Shown: piece after piece, positions 1 to 9,229 of the stretch
Layout of the letters: each line of letters begins with the position of its first letter
How positions within the stretch are numbered: the first letter of the stretch is position 1
Source of the DNA: Parerythrobacter_A sp963838735
GTDB taxonomy: Bacteria > Pseudomonadota > Alphaproteobacteria > Sphingomonadales > Sphingomonadaceae
Length of the DNA stretch: 64,000 bases
Reading direction: 5' to 3'
Assembly (NCBI GenBank): GCA_963838735.1
Contig: CAWISG010000004.1
Location: 1-64,000 of the forward strand
Notes under the pieces: model-generated
Database searches by the model: none
What the model was told of the DNA's origin: nothing
Seen by the model: only the letters and a program-made list of their open reading frames with translations
Position numbers and translations under genes: made by a program

Positions 1-527
1 AAATCAGGATTGTATTGGAAGGTCTGCGTTGCGATGACAGCATCGCCGAGCTGTGTCGCCGTGAAGGGATCGCGCAGAGCCTGTATTACACCTGGTCGAA
101 GGAGTTCATGGAAGCGGGTAAACGCCGTCTTGCTGGAGATACGGCACGATCTGCAACCGCGGATGAGGTGAAGGATCTTCGCAACGAAGCGCGCGATCTG
201 AAGGAGTGTGTTGCTGAACTCACCCTGGAGAACCGATTGCTCAAAAAAGCATGACCGGGCTTGGGGGAAACGACGTATGAGATATCCTGCATCCGAGAAG
301 CTCCAAGATCATCAAGCTGATCGAGCAGTCATACTTGCCCGCCAAGCGCATACTGTATCAGCTCGGTGTGTTACATCAGCGCCAAGAAGATGGATCATGT
401 GAGAGGCGCACCCTTCCATCCTCAAACACAAGGCAAGATCGAACGCTGGCATCAGATGCTCAAGAACCGTGTTCTGCTGGAGAACTATTTGCTACCAGGC
501 GATCTGAAACACCGGTGCACGCCTTAG
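1..527 (+). pseudogene. IS3-family transposase relic (orfA plus internally deleted orfB)
   Basis: The first 254 bases encode most of an IS3-type OrfA: a helix-turn-helix region (SIAELCRREGIAQSLYYTWS) followed by a leucine/charged coiled coil ending NRLLKKA. The 5' end lies outside the window. Downstream, other frames carry only pieces of the DDE transposase OrfB, including the C-terminal signature HPQTQGKIERWHQMLKNRVL near 415-480. The central catalytic part is missing and the pieces are not in one frame, so the element cannot be active. Its tail overlaps the stop codon of the convergent membrane-fusion gene by three bases. No terminal inverted repeats were identified. Family assignment is from motif recognition only. 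Confidence 0.75.
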
Positions 528-1662
528 CGTTCTTCCAGCGCCTCGCTGGACGTTTTCAAAATCGGTTTGGTCAAATACCGGAAGACGGTGCTCTCGCCAG
601 TTTTAATTTCCGTAGTGGCCGTCATGCCGGGTTGCAGATCGATTATTTCGCCACGTCGCCGGGGTCGCATACCGCTGGTATCGACTTCGACATTGGCTGC
701 GTAATAACTGACCGGACCATCGGCCGTATCCTCGGTAAGCGTATCTGCACTGACATATGTCACACGCCCTTCGGCCCCGCCGTAGATGGAAGAGTCATAG
801 GCATCGAAATTCACCGTGGCCTCCTGCCCCGCCCTGATGAACGCGATGTCGGCAGGGGGACTCTGGCCTCCACGATCAGGGCGTCGCGTGTGGGGACGAT
901 CTGAAGAACTTCGTCGCCAGGCTGGAGAACGGCACCGAGCGTGGTGAATTTGATGTTCACGACAATACCGTCGGTGGGTGCGAATATCTCGGTTTGCCCC
1001 AAAGCCTGGCGCCTTTGCGCCAGCGCCTGTTCCGCTGTCGCCAGCTCGCCTTCAATCCGGGCATATTCGGTCTGCAGTTCCTGCAGATAGGTATTCTTGC
1101 GGTTGGTGATCTGGCCCTGCAGATCCGCGACAGTGCGCTGCATGCGAAGAATTTCAGATCGGCTGACGTCACCGCTTTCCACCAGCGGCAGGTTCATCTG
1201 GAGCTCTTCACGCACGAGCGCAAGCATCGCTCTTTGGTTGGAAAGTTCCGCCTCGAGGCTTTGCCGCCGCTGGCGGTAAAGCGCCCGCTGGTTGGCAATG
1301 AACTGCGGGTCTTGCACGTCGGCCGAAAACACCAGAGGACGATCGAAAAGTTCGGCCTGTATTCTGGCCATCTGGCTTTTGAGATCTGCAACAGAAGCCA
1401 AACTCTCGCCAACCGCGGCAGTTTGCGAAACTTTGTCGAGGACAACAAGAAGCTGCCCTTCTTTCACACGATCTCCTTCGCGAACGAGCATTTCCTTTGT
1501 GACCCCCCCTTCCGCGCTCTGGACGATCTGGATCCGGCCGCTTGGGACGACCGTGCCGGGTGCACGGGTGATCTGATCCAGCTCGGCCCATAGCGACCAG
1601 GCCAGAAAACCGATTACGGCTGACGCCGCGACGATAATGATGAGGTTGGATTGTTTAATCAT
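524..1662 (-). pseudogene. HlyD/LapC-type membrane-fusion protein of a type I secretion system, frameshifted
   Basis: The periplasmic adaptor of a type I secretion system should link the inner-membrane ABC transporter to the TolC-like outer-membrane channel. The start MIKQSNLIII at 1662 lies 16 bases after the ABC transporter stop and gives one N-terminal membrane helix. A biotinyl-lipoyl-like strand region (GTVVPSGRIQIVQ) and a central coiled coil follow. The frame breaks in a run of five G at 855-859 (plus strand); restoring one base joins it to the remaining 96 residues (VNFDAYDSSIYGGAEGRVTY to the end), which are a normal HlyD C-terminal barrel and second lipoyl half. Either the gene is inactivated or phase-variable, or the homopolymer was mis-sequenced. 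Full length when restored is about 379 aa, usual for the family. Confidence 0.85.
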
Positions 1663-1678
1663 TAAGGCACCCTGGCAT

Positions 1679-3943
1679 TCAATTCTGCGGTAAAGCCGCA
1701 ATGTCTTCTTGCGCATCTGACGTTTTATCAGGCGCATCTGCAGACGTATCATCAGCTGCATTATCGGAAGACGTCTTGTCTTGGCTGTCTGCTTCGGAAG
1801 CGATCTGTGTATCGTCGAGAGCAGCAGGCGAAACTTTGGTTATGGTCTTTTTCCGAATGATTTTCTTTTGTGCCGCAAGAGGCTTCGCACCAGGTTTTTG
1901 CGGTTGAAGCTTTTCCAGAACGTCTTTGGGCGTTCCGTCGAGCCGGATTTGTCCATTTGTAATGACGATCACCCGATCCACCAGAGACAGCAGCTGCAGC
2001 CGGTGCGTCACGATGATGAGAGTGCTGTCTTGCGTGAGGCCGTTTTTCACGGCCCGCAATACGCGCGCTTCGGTTGCCTGGTCGAGATTTGCCGTAGGCT
2101 CGTCCAGAAGCCAGACCCGAGACTTTCCAAGCATCAGACGCGTGAGGCCCGCCAGGGTTCGCTGGCCGCCGGAAAGGCCGCGGCCCCCTTCCGATATAGG
2201 CAGATCGAGCCCCATGGGATGTTGCGCAATCATCGGCGCCAGACCCAGCTCGTCCGCTGCGGCCATAAGAACGTCGTCGCCAGGATCGGGGAGCCCGAGC
2301 AGAATATTATCGCGCAAAGTACCGTTCAGCATTCTGGTATCTTGAGGCAGATAGCCAATGTGCCGCCGCAAAACATCTTCTGCTATATGGCTCATTTCCA
2401 GACCACCGACCGTGACCGAGCCCTGGCTTGGTGCATAGAGGCCGGCAAGAACGCGCAGCAAGGTCGATTTTCCGGAGCCAATCCCGCCGATTATTGCAAC
2501 CCGCTCGCCCGGTTTGATCACCAGGCGGGGAATGTTCAGACCCGAACGGGCGCCGGGATATGCAAACTGGATGTTTTCCAGGCGTATCGGCCCGCTCAAC
2601 CCTTCGGGTCGAAGGGTTTCCATATCGGTAGGCCGGTCGAGAGGCAGCGCCAGAATTCCATCCAAGGCACCAAGGGAGGAACGGGCATACCCCCACTGGA
2701 TAAGAAAATTGGGCAGCTGGCTGACGAGCGGACCATTGATCCGCCCCGATATGATCGCAACCGCAATCAGGGCGCCCATGGTCATGTACCCGTTAGCGAC
2801 CTGAATGGCCCCGACGGCGATGATTGCCACATAAGCCACTTGCTGGAGGCTGCTGAAAATTGCGCCGGCCGCAGCGGACCATCGCTTCACGGGATCCTCG
2901 TGCAGCTGGAGCTCGTCCATCAGATTGTTCCAGCGCGACAGCATGTGCCACCCGCCCCGGTTGGCTTTCACTGTTTCTGCGGCGTCCAGCGATTCTACCA
3001 GCACCCCGTTTTTCCGGTTGCTGCTGACCTGTGCTTTTTCGGTGTCCTTCCGGATCAGCCGGGCAATCACGACGGCCATCAGCAGGGCAACGGGGAAGCT
3101 GATGAGCGGGACGATGGCAACGATACCGGCCAGGCTTGCAATCACGAATATGAAAAAGAGTGCAAAAGGCAGATCCGCTATCAGGAATATCGAAGCGGAA
3201 CTCAGCAGCGAGCGCACCTGCTCCAGACCACGAAGCTGCGCTGCCATGGTTCCGATACCGCCCGGCCTTGCATCCAGTCGGACAGCCTGCGCCCTGGCAA
3301 AGAAAAACTCCGACACTTCGGCATCGACCCGCGCGGCCTCGCGCTCGATCATCAGGGCCCGCGTAGTCCGCAGGACAAAATCGACAAGCAAGGCAAAAAG
3401 AACACCGGCGGTAAGAACCCAGAGCGTTGAAAAACCGCTTCTCGGAATGACCCGGTCATAGACCTGCATCGAATAAAGCGATGTCGCGAGCGTGACGAGG
3501 TTGATGATGATGGTCGCAACGATTGCCGACCCGAACACTTTCTTGCGGGTCCGCAGCGACCGCCAGAACACGGAGAGGGCGCTGGGCACGTGCTCGCGCT
3601 CGACCGCCCGTGGCAAGGGAAGCTCGAAATATTCGAGCGGTGTATCGTGCATCCAGCGTTCGCTGGTGTCACCGCGGTTCACGCGCACGGTGTCCACGCT
3701 TTCCCACTGTTCGGCGATGCCCCAGCCTTTTACCGGCGAATATGCGAGCAGCGGGAATTGATTGGGTCGCGGGCGACCGTCGAACTTGATCGGTTTTTTC
3801 CACCCGGCATCGGCGCATAACCGTTTGAGATCGCCACCGTCCTGTACGGCATCGCCATCGACCGCTGCATCCCAGTCCGGCGGCAGATCGGCCCCCCGCT
3901 GGCGCGCCATGATCTCTACGAGTTGGGTTATATTACCGTTCAC
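1679..3943 (-). CDS. Type I secretion system ABC transporter (LapB/HlyB-like permease-ATPase)
   Basis: This 754-residue inner-membrane exporter couples ATP hydrolysis to one-step secretion of large proteins. The N-terminal ~130 residues resemble the degenerate peptidase-like (C39-like) domain of RTX exporters; no catalytic Cys/His pair is evident. A six-helix ABC membrane domain spans roughly 140-430. The nucleotide-binding domain has Walker A GGIGSGKST (about 485-495), signature LSGGQ (about 593), Walker B VWLLDEP (about 610) and the H-loop THR. The last ~80 residues are a lysine/alanine then acidic low-complexity tail, not typical of the family. It overlaps the upstream TolC-like gene by four bases and is followed by the adaptor gene, so the three form one operon. 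The likely substrates are the divergent genes at 5926-9161. Confidence 0.92.
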   Translation of the reverse strand: MNGNITQLVEIMARQRGADLPPDWDAAVDGDAVQDGGDLKRLCADAGWKKPIKFDGRPRPNQFPLLAYSPVKGWGIAEQWESVDTVRVNRGDTSERWMHDTPLEYFELPLPRAVEREHVPSALSVFWRSLRTRKKVFGSAIVATIIINLVTLATSLYSMQVYDRVIPRSGFSTLWVLTAGVLFALLVDFVLRTTRALMIEREAARVDAEVSEFFFARAQAVRLDARPGGIGTMAAQLRGLEQVRSLLSSASIFLIADLPFALFFIFVIASLAGIVAIVPLISFPVALLMAVVIARLIRKDTEKAQVSSNRKNGVLVESLDAAETVKANRGGWHMLSRWNNLMDELQLHEDPVKRWSAAAGAIFSSLQQVAYVAIIAVGAIQVANGYMTMGALIAVAIISGRINGPLVSQLPNFLIQWGYARSSLGALDGILALPLDRPTDMETLRPEGLSGPIRLENIQFAYPGARSGLNIPRLVIKPGERVAIIGGIGSGKSTLLRVLAGLYAPSQGSVTVGGLEMSHIAEDVLRRHIGYLPQDTRMLNGTLRDNILLGLPDPGDDVLMAAADELGLAPMIAQHPMGLDLPISEGGRGLSGGQRTLAGLTRLMLGKSRVWLLDEPTANLDQATEARVLRAVKNGLTQDSTLIIVTHRLQLLSLVDRVIVITNGQIRLDGTPKDVLEKLQPQKPGAKPLAAQKKIIRKKTITKVSPAALDDTQIASEADSQDKTSSDNAADDTSADAPDKTSDAQEDIAALPQN

Positions 3944-5373
3944 TGTGTGGTCCCATCAGGTCCGCCCATCAGGTCGGGGCGCCATTCGCATGTGCGCAGC
4001 AGAAGCCTTCCGGTTGATGCCATTGCGGTGCTTTGCGCATCGATCAGGGCGATTTGCGCCGATGTGCTTTCGCGTACCGCGTTCATGACATCCAGCCATG
4101 TCCGCCGCCCGGCGATGAATTGCCGTACGAACGAGTCCGTTACCTTGCCCGAGGCGATGGCTGCCGCGCTGCTGCTCTGGATCGTTCCGGCCGACGTTGT
4201 ATTTTCGACCACGTCCAGAATGATCTGCTCGCGCAGCTGGCGTTCCGCGACCGAGATCTGCAGCACGCTTGCCTGTTGCCGGAACCCGGCGCCCCTGGCT
4301 GCGGCCAGCCCCGACAGTCCGCCATCGGTCTGTGCCGAGACGACCAGACCGAAACGCGTTCCGAAATCCTCGTCCTGCGTCACCTGGACGCCGACCCGGG
4401 GATAGATCGCGGACTGCGCCAGCTTGCGATCCGCTTCGGCAACCTCGGCTTCCGCCATCAGGCGGCGGCGCGTTGGGTCGCAAATGAGTGCTTGAGTAAC
4501 TGCGCCTTGTGTCGAGGGGTGGTGCAGCAGCGGCGAATATTCCGGCACCGGCCCCAGCTCCAGATCGGGGTTGCCGGTCAGCTCGGCCAGGCGCTGCAGG
4601 TTGGTGAACCGCTGCGCCGTGGTCAGGCTCAGCTGCTGCTGCACCTGGGCCAGGCGCGAGGTGGCAAGTTCCAGGTCCGAGCGCGGGCTGACTTCCTGCG
4701 CGACCCGCCTGGCCATCGAATCCACCAGGCGCTGGTGTTCGGCCAGGCTCTCGCGCAGGACCTTTTCCCTCAGCGTGGCGGTGGTGGCCGCGTAATAGGC
4801 ATTGATGGCCTGCAACGCCAGTTCCTGCACCGTCTCGTCCAGCTGCGCGGAAGCGACGGCACTCACCGCTTGTGCCCGGTTGATGGTGCCGGTGATGCGC
4901 CCCCCTGCCCAGATCGGTTGCTCCACCCGTATCTGGGGTGCCAACCGGCCCGCCCGTTCAATGCCGAGCCGTGTGCCGACCGACAGGCTGGGAAACCGGA
5001 GCCACTTGGCCGCCTCTATATCGGACCGCGATGCCTGGATGGCTGCTTCCGCTGCATCGATGGCAGGATATTCGCGCACGGTTTCCCGGGCGATTGCGCC
5101 AAGCTGCGGCGGCACTGCGGCAGGCGGCGTAAGCACGGGCCGCACCTGGTTTTCGACCGTAACGGGTGCCGGGGGGCCATAGGTGTCCTGCGCCGCAGCC
5201 GTGCCGGCCAGTACGGCAAGCAGGGCAGGCAGGGCAAGCAGGGCAGGCAGGGCAAGCAGGGCAGGCAGGGCAGGCAGGGCAGGCAGGGCAGGGGCGAGTG
5301 CCGGCAGCCGCACCGCCGCGGCGAAACCGGCACGCATCGCGCATGACCCCGTTCGCAGTGCAGCTGTCGACAT
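3940..5373 (-). CDS. TolC/LapE-family outer-membrane efflux protein of the type I secretion operon
   Basis: This would be the outer-membrane channel of the type I apparatus, first gene of the operon, overlapping the ABC gene by ATGA. The mature part shows two tandem outer-membrane-efflux repeats typical of TolC (AAIQASRSDIEAAKWLRFPS in the first; coiled-coil helices such as LATSRLAQVQQQLSLTTAQR). It has 477 residues from 5373; a second start, MRAGFAAAV at 5337, gives a more normal signal peptide. The hydrophobic core of the signal peptide is built from three-residue Leu-Pro-Ala/Leu-Leu-Ala repeats encoded by a 9-bp tandem array (5215-5286), making it unusually long before the AQD cleavage region. 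Function is by family and context. Confidence 0.88.
   Translation of the reverse strand: MSTAALRTGSCAMRAGFAAAVRLPALAPALPALPALPALLALPALLALPALLAVLAGTAAAQDTYGPPAPVTVENQVRPVLTPPAAVPPQLGAIARETVREYPAIDAAEAAIQASRSDIEAAKWLRFPSLSVGTRLGIERAGRLAPQIRVEQPIWAGGRITGTINRAQAVSAVASAQLDETVQELALQAINAYYAATTATLREKVLRESLAEHQRLVDSMARRVAQEVSPRSDLELATSRLAQVQQQLSLTTAQRFTNLQRLAELTGNPDLELGPVPEYSPLLHHPSTQGAVTQALICDPTRRRLMAEAEVAEADRKLAQSAIYPRVGVQVTQDEDFGTRFGLVVSAQTDGGLSGLAAARGAGFRQQASVLQISVAERQLREQIILDVVENTTSAGTIQSSSAAAIASGKVTDSFVRQFIAGRRTWLDVMNAVRESTSAQIALIDAQSTAMASTGRLLLRTCEWRPDLMGGPDGTTQ
5215..5286. repeat. 9-bp tandem repeat (8 units) inside the TolC-like signal peptide
   Basis: Eight contiguous 9-bp units alternate between GGCAAGCAG and GGCAGGCAG (plus strand), with a partial ninth after them. 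On the coding (minus) strand each unit encodes Leu-Leu-Ala or Leu-Pro-Ala. Gain or loss of a unit would change the length of the hydrophobic core by three residues and keep the reading frame. Confidence 0.95.
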
Positions 5374-5925
5374 ATACCGGATGCTTTCTGGTCAAGGGAG
5401 CTGAACGGGAAGCCGGATGAAGATTGCTCCGGCAGGCGGCGGAGCAGGTTCGATACGGCCTGAACGCGATTTGCGAAACAGGGCAGTTGAGATGTGCCCG
5501 CGCCGCCATCACCGCACACAGCCTGAACCAGGGCTGATTGCCGATGGTCCGGCAACCGGCCGGTCATCGGCCAGACACCAGACAATGACGGACACCAGAC
5601 AATGACGGACACCGGACAATGACGGACACCAGACAATGACGGGGCGATACGCCAAGCTGCCTTGTGTTACAACGCCGCTTTCGCACTGTGGCACCGATAC
5701 CCGTCCGGGCGGGTTCTGCCGGTACAGTATGGCTGTGCCCGTATTGCCCGTCATATCCGGCATCGCCAGCCTGACCGATGCCCTCCATGGAACATGACAG
5801 TATCCGTTAAGAATGCGGCGCATAAGGGGCTTGGCAACGCGGGTGGGGGGGTCTAAGCAATCGCCCCATGGGGTCTGCGTTAAAACGACCACTCGACTGA
5901 AACAGCACTCAGGAATACTCATTTT
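5374..5925. promoter_or_regulatory. Divergent intergenic region between the secretion operon and its putative substrates
   Basis: This 552-bp gap has no convincing gene and must hold the promoters of both divergent operons. It contains a four-copy 17-bp direct repeat (5574-5641) and a perfect 10-bp palindrome CCCCATGGGG (5864-5873) about 55 bases upstream of the first substrate gene. I could not single out -35/-10 elements with confidence. The octamer AATACTCA lies just before the start codon of both substrate genes (about 5912 and 7509). Confidence 0.5.
5574..5641. repeat. 17-bp direct tandem repeat, four copies
   Basis: Four head-to-tail copies of GACACCAGACAATGACG start at 5574, 5591, 5608 and 5625. 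The third has one A-to-G change (GACACCGG). The repeat is noncoding and lies between the divergent secretion operon and substrate genes, where it could be a regulator-binding array or a replication-slippage product. Confidence 0.95.
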
Positions 5926-7488
5926 ATGACAAATGGCGACGCACCGATCACTGCTGAAACCGGGCCTACGCCCAATGAAGCACCTGTTCAACAGACTGCT
6001 GCCGCAATGGCTGCACCCCAGCAGGCGGCACCTGTCCGTTTTGCAGAGCCTGCACAGCCCGCGCTGTCCGCAGCCGCGTTCGAACTGAACGCCGCAGCCG
6101 AAGCCGAAGCCATGCCGCAGCCCGCCGAAGTGGAAGCGCCTGTCGATGCGCCTGTCGATGCGGACATCGATCTGGCGAAGAAGAAGGAAGACGAAGAAGC
6201 CGCGCAGGACGAACTCGTCGATCTGGCGATGACGCCGGAAGCCGACGTTCTTGACGCGATCGTCGCTGCCGACGGTGCCCGCGAAGTTTCGGGTGATGAA
6301 GACGGTGCCTCCGCTCTTGGCGGTGACGGCAGCGGTTCGGGCGCCATTCTCGGCGTCATTGCCCTGGCTGCTGTGGGTGCCGGTCTCTATTTCGTGCTCG
6401 ATAGCGACGATGACGATGTCATCGACCTCACACCCCCGCCGCCCCCGCCGCCGCCTGCAAACGTCGCGCCTGTCATTACGTCCGCCAACGCGGTCGATGT
6501 CGACGAAAACGGCGATGTCGCCGATATTGTCCTCGATGTGGACGCAACCGATGCGGATGGCGACACCATTACCTTCAGCATCCTGGATACCAGCACGGAC
6601 GCTGCTGCCTTCACGATCGATCCGGCCACCGGCGAAGTCCGCTTCGTCGCATCGCCCGATTTCGAAACGCAGGACACCTTCACCTTCACGGTGGTCGCAA
6701 CCGATTCCGAAGGCAATGCCACGCAGCAGGACGTTACGGTAACGATCAACGACGTCGTTGAAGTCAACCTCGCGCCGACCTTCACGTCGGTCGCCGCGGT
6801 CGCCATCGACGAGAACAGCGATGTCACCACCGTCGTTCTGGACGCCGAAGCGACCGATCCCGAAGGCGATGACATCACCTTCAGCATCCGGGACAACAAC
6901 AGCGACGGCGACACCACCAACGACGATGATGGCGATGCCTTCACGGTCGATCCGGCCACCGGCGAAGTCCGCTTCGTCGCATCGCCCGATTTCGAAACGC
7001 AGGACACCTTCACCTTCACGCTCGTCGCCACCGATTCCGAAGGCAACGAGACGGAGCAGGATGTCACGGTCACGGTCAACGATGTCGATGACGAAGCCGT
7101 AACGGTCAATCTCGACACTGCCGATGATGATGGCAATCCCCTGACGGCGAACATCATCGATGCCGCCAATGGCGATTTCGACTTCACGGACGATGACGGC
7201 GTTGCCAGCAACACCATCATCCTGAACTTCGAGGAAGGCGACACCATTACCTTCTCCGAAGGTGCCGACCTGTCCTATTCGACCGGCACCGACGATCCCA
7301 ACGATCTGGAGATCACCGTGAACGTGAACGGTGTGGTCAGCACGATCATCCTGGACGACGTGCTTGCGGACAATGTCGGGTTCATCTTCGATGAAGCCAC
7401 TGCGGAGGCAGCCGTCGGCTTCGACTTCATTTCGGTTGAAGAGCCCGCGATGACGATGACCGCCACCGCCGACGCAACATTCGCATAA
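5926..7488 (+). CDS. Cadherin-repeat surface or secreted protein, probable type I secretion substrate
   Basis: A 520-residue, very acidic protein without cysteine or a classical signal peptide. Residues 1-130 are Ala/Glu/Pro-rich. A glycine-rich hydrophobic segment follows (GAILGVIALAAVGAGLYFVL, about 144-163), bounded by GGDGSGS and a DSDDDD acidic stretch, then a poly-proline linker (nine Pro). Two cadherin-like domains (about 175-280 and 282-390) share calcium-type motifs such as DENGDVADIVLD and DATDADGD. The last ~130 residues form an acidic beta-rich module ending TADATFA, like a C-terminal type I secretion signal. Divergence from the ABC/TolC operon supports export by it. The hydrophobic segment could act as a retention plug as in LapA-like adhesins; that is inference. 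Confidence 0.75.
   Translation: MTNGDAPITAETGPTPNEAPVQQTAAAMAAPQQAAPVRFAEPAQPALSAAAFELNAAAEAEAMPQPAEVEAPVDAPVDADIDLAKKKEDEEAAQDELVDLAMTPEADVLDAIVAADGAREVSGDEDGASALGGDGSGSGAILGVIALAAVGAGLYFVLDSDDDDVIDLTPPPPPPPPANVAPVITSANAVDVDENGDVADIVLDVDATDADGDTITFSILDTSTDAAAFTIDPATGEVRFVASPDFETQDTFTFTVVATDSEGNATQQDVTVTINDVVEVNLAPTFTSVAAVAIDENSDVTTVVLDAEATDPEGDDITFSIRDNNSDGDTTNDDDGDAFTVDPATGEVRFVASPDFETQDTFTFTLVATDSEGNETEQDVTVTVNDVDDEAVTVNLDTADDDGNPLTANIIDAANGDFDFTDDDGVASNTIILNFEEGDTITFSEGADLSYSTGTDDPNDLEITVNVNGVVSTIILDDVLADNVGFIFDEATAEAAVGFDFISVEEPAMTMTATADATFA
6617..7020. repeat. 74-bp exact direct repeat within the two cadherin domains
   Basis: Bases 6617-6690 and 6947-7020 are identical over 74 positions, offset by 330 bp (110 codons). 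They encode the same stretch of each cadherin-like domain. The perfect nucleotide identity exceeds what protein-level constraint requires and points to recent duplication or gene conversion. Recombination between the copies would delete or add one domain in frame. Confidence 0.9.
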
Positions 7489-7517
7489 CAATCTGATTTA
7501 CAGAGGGAAATACTCAC

Positions 7518-9161
7518 ATGGCACGCACTACACTCACAGCACCCGGCGAAGACGTACTCGTCGGCGGCGCGGACGTTGACGTATTCGGCACGACGACAGG
7601 TGGCGAAGTCATTACCGTCGTCAACACGGCCGGTGGTACCAATGTCGAACTGGACGCATCGTTTGCCCAGGGCGGCGATACCGTTGTTCTGTCCGACACG
7701 GCAGCAAGCTACTCCGCAACCATCAGCGGTTCGCGGGTCATCCTGACCAGCACCAGCGGCACGGTTGTCAGCATTCCGATCGGTTCGGCAGGCATCGCCA
7801 TCCAGTTCGCCAATGGCGACACGCGCATCCTGTCTGTCGTCGATGGCGAAGCGCAGCTTGGCGGCCAGACGATCGCCAATATGGGCGACACCGACATCGA
7901 TCCCGATCCGGCAAACGATATTGCGCTGAACCAGGCGCTTCAGAACCTGCAGGGTGCCGAAACCGCACTGGCGGCGTTCCTTGCCGCCAACGCAACGGAC
8001 AGCGATGGCGACCTCGACGTCGATAGCGACGATCTCCGTCAGGATCGACAGGACGCGATCAACGCGCTGAACGCCGATCTTGCCGCTGATGGTTCCGATG
8101 CCCAGCTGAACGCCGATCTGTCGGATGCCAATGACGATGTCGATGCCGCCAATGCGGCGATCGATGGTGTCATGGGTCTGCGCGCTGCGATCAACGACCT
8201 TGATGCTGCACAGGCCAATCTCGACGAAGATACGGACACGTTCGACGAAGAGTTCGCCGAAATCGTCGGCGAAGCAGCAGAATTCAATCAGCTGTTTATG
8301 GATGGGACCGCTGCCAGTAATGAGGCTGGCTTCACTGTTGCGGTTGCTGGTAGCACTCTTGTCTTCAGCGGCTCTTTCGATATCGTTGTCGGTGCCGATG
8401 GACGTACGCTGGAGTTCGTCAACCCCAATCCGGGTACGCCTCTTCCGGGAACGCCGGCTGCACGTGCTGCCCTGCTCGCCGAAGCGCAGGATGCTTTCGA
8501 CGCAGCACAGGATCTGAACGATTCGCAGGACGACTTCGACGACGCCGAAGCCGCAGCGGATGCCATCGATCCGGGTGCCGCTCTCCGCAATGACCTGGCC
8601 GCTGCCGAAGCCGATCAGGCAGATGCCCAGGCGGAAGTCGACGAGCGCGCCGAACTGCGTCAGGATTTTCAGGACGCGACGGTTGCAGTAAACCAGGTCA
8701 CGGCTCTGGAAGACAATGTCGAAGATGCGAACGTCGCTATCGAAGACCTCGGTTTCGTGCGTCCGCAGAGTGTGAATGACGGTGCCAGTGTTGACGGCAC
8801 CGCCGGTAACGACATCTTCGTTCTGAATGTCGGTGACGGTACCGGTTCCGCCACGATCGACGATTTCGGCGACGATGGCGACGACGTCTTCTTCATCGGC
8901 AGCCAGTACACGATCGTCAACCTTGCCGCCGGCGACAATCTTGGCGCCGGTAATTTCGGCGATGTCGGCACGCTGGAAGTGTTCGTGCAGCAGCAGGCCA
9001 ATGGCGACACGATCCTGTTCTTCGAAGACGAACCCTTCTCCGGCAACACGTCGAACGGCTTCCAGGGTTTCGAAGTTACGCTGGAAGATACCGATGCCGG
9101 TACCCTTTCGCTGGATCCGACCGGGTTCCTCAGCATCGAAGAAACCACGACCGTCGCCTGA
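7518..9161 (+). CDS. Acidic coiled-coil protein with RTX-like termini, probable second type I secretion substrate
   Basis: A 547-residue acidic protein lacking cysteine and a signal peptide, 29 bases after the cadherin protein and with a good ribosome site (AGAGGGAAA). Residues 1-115 form a beta-rich module with a GEDVLVGGADVDVFGT stretch like RTX-type repeats. Residues ~130-250 and ~315-415 are alanine/aspartate helices with heptad character (NADLSDANDDVDAANAAID), separated by a beta insert. The C-terminal ~130 residues begin GTAGNDIFVLNVGDG, a hemolysin-type nonapeptide-like strand, and end SIEETTTVA. Its stop lies about 30 bases before a strong terminator, closing the operon. I do not recognise a named family; secretion through the adjacent apparatus is inferred from position and composition. 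Confidence 0.7.
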   Translation: MARTTLTAPGEDVLVGGADVDVFGTTTGGEVITVVNTAGGTNVELDASFAQGGDTVVLSDTAASYSATISGSRVILTSTSGTVVSIPIGSAGIAIQFANGDTRILSVVDGEAQLGGQTIANMGDTDIDPDPANDIALNQALQNLQGAETALAAFLAANATDSDGDLDVDSDDLRQDRQDAINALNADLAADGSDAQLNADLSDANDDVDAANAAIDGVMGLRAAINDLDAAQANLDEDTDTFDEEFAEIVGEAAEFNQLFMDGTAASNEAGFTVAVAGSTLVFSGSFDIVVGADGRTLEFVNPNPGTPLPGTPAARAALLAEAQDAFDAAQDLNDSQDDFDDAEAAADAIDPGAALRNDLAAAEADQADAQAEVDERAELRQDFQDATVAVNQVTALEDNVEDANVAIEDLGFVRPQSVNDGASVDGTAGNDIFVLNVGDGTGSATIDDFGDDGDDVFFIGSQYTIVNLAAGDNLGAGNFGDVGTLEVFVQQQANGDTILFFEDEPFSGNTSNGFQGFEVTLEDTDAGTLSLDPTGFLSIEETTTVA

Positions 9162-9192
9162 ATGCTCTGAACGCATCACGACGTGACGTAAA

Positions 9193-9229
9193 ATTTCGGC
9201 CCCCGGTTCACAAAACCGGGGGCCGAAAT
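9193..9229 (+). terminator. Intrinsic terminator after the secreted-protein operon
   Basis: A perfect 16-bp stem (ATTTCGGCCCCCGGTT with its complement at 9214-9229) closes a 5-nt loop. It sits about 30 bases after the stop codon at 9161. No long T tract follows on the plus strand, so it may act as a bidirectional or 3'-stabilising hairpin. Confidence 0.8.
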
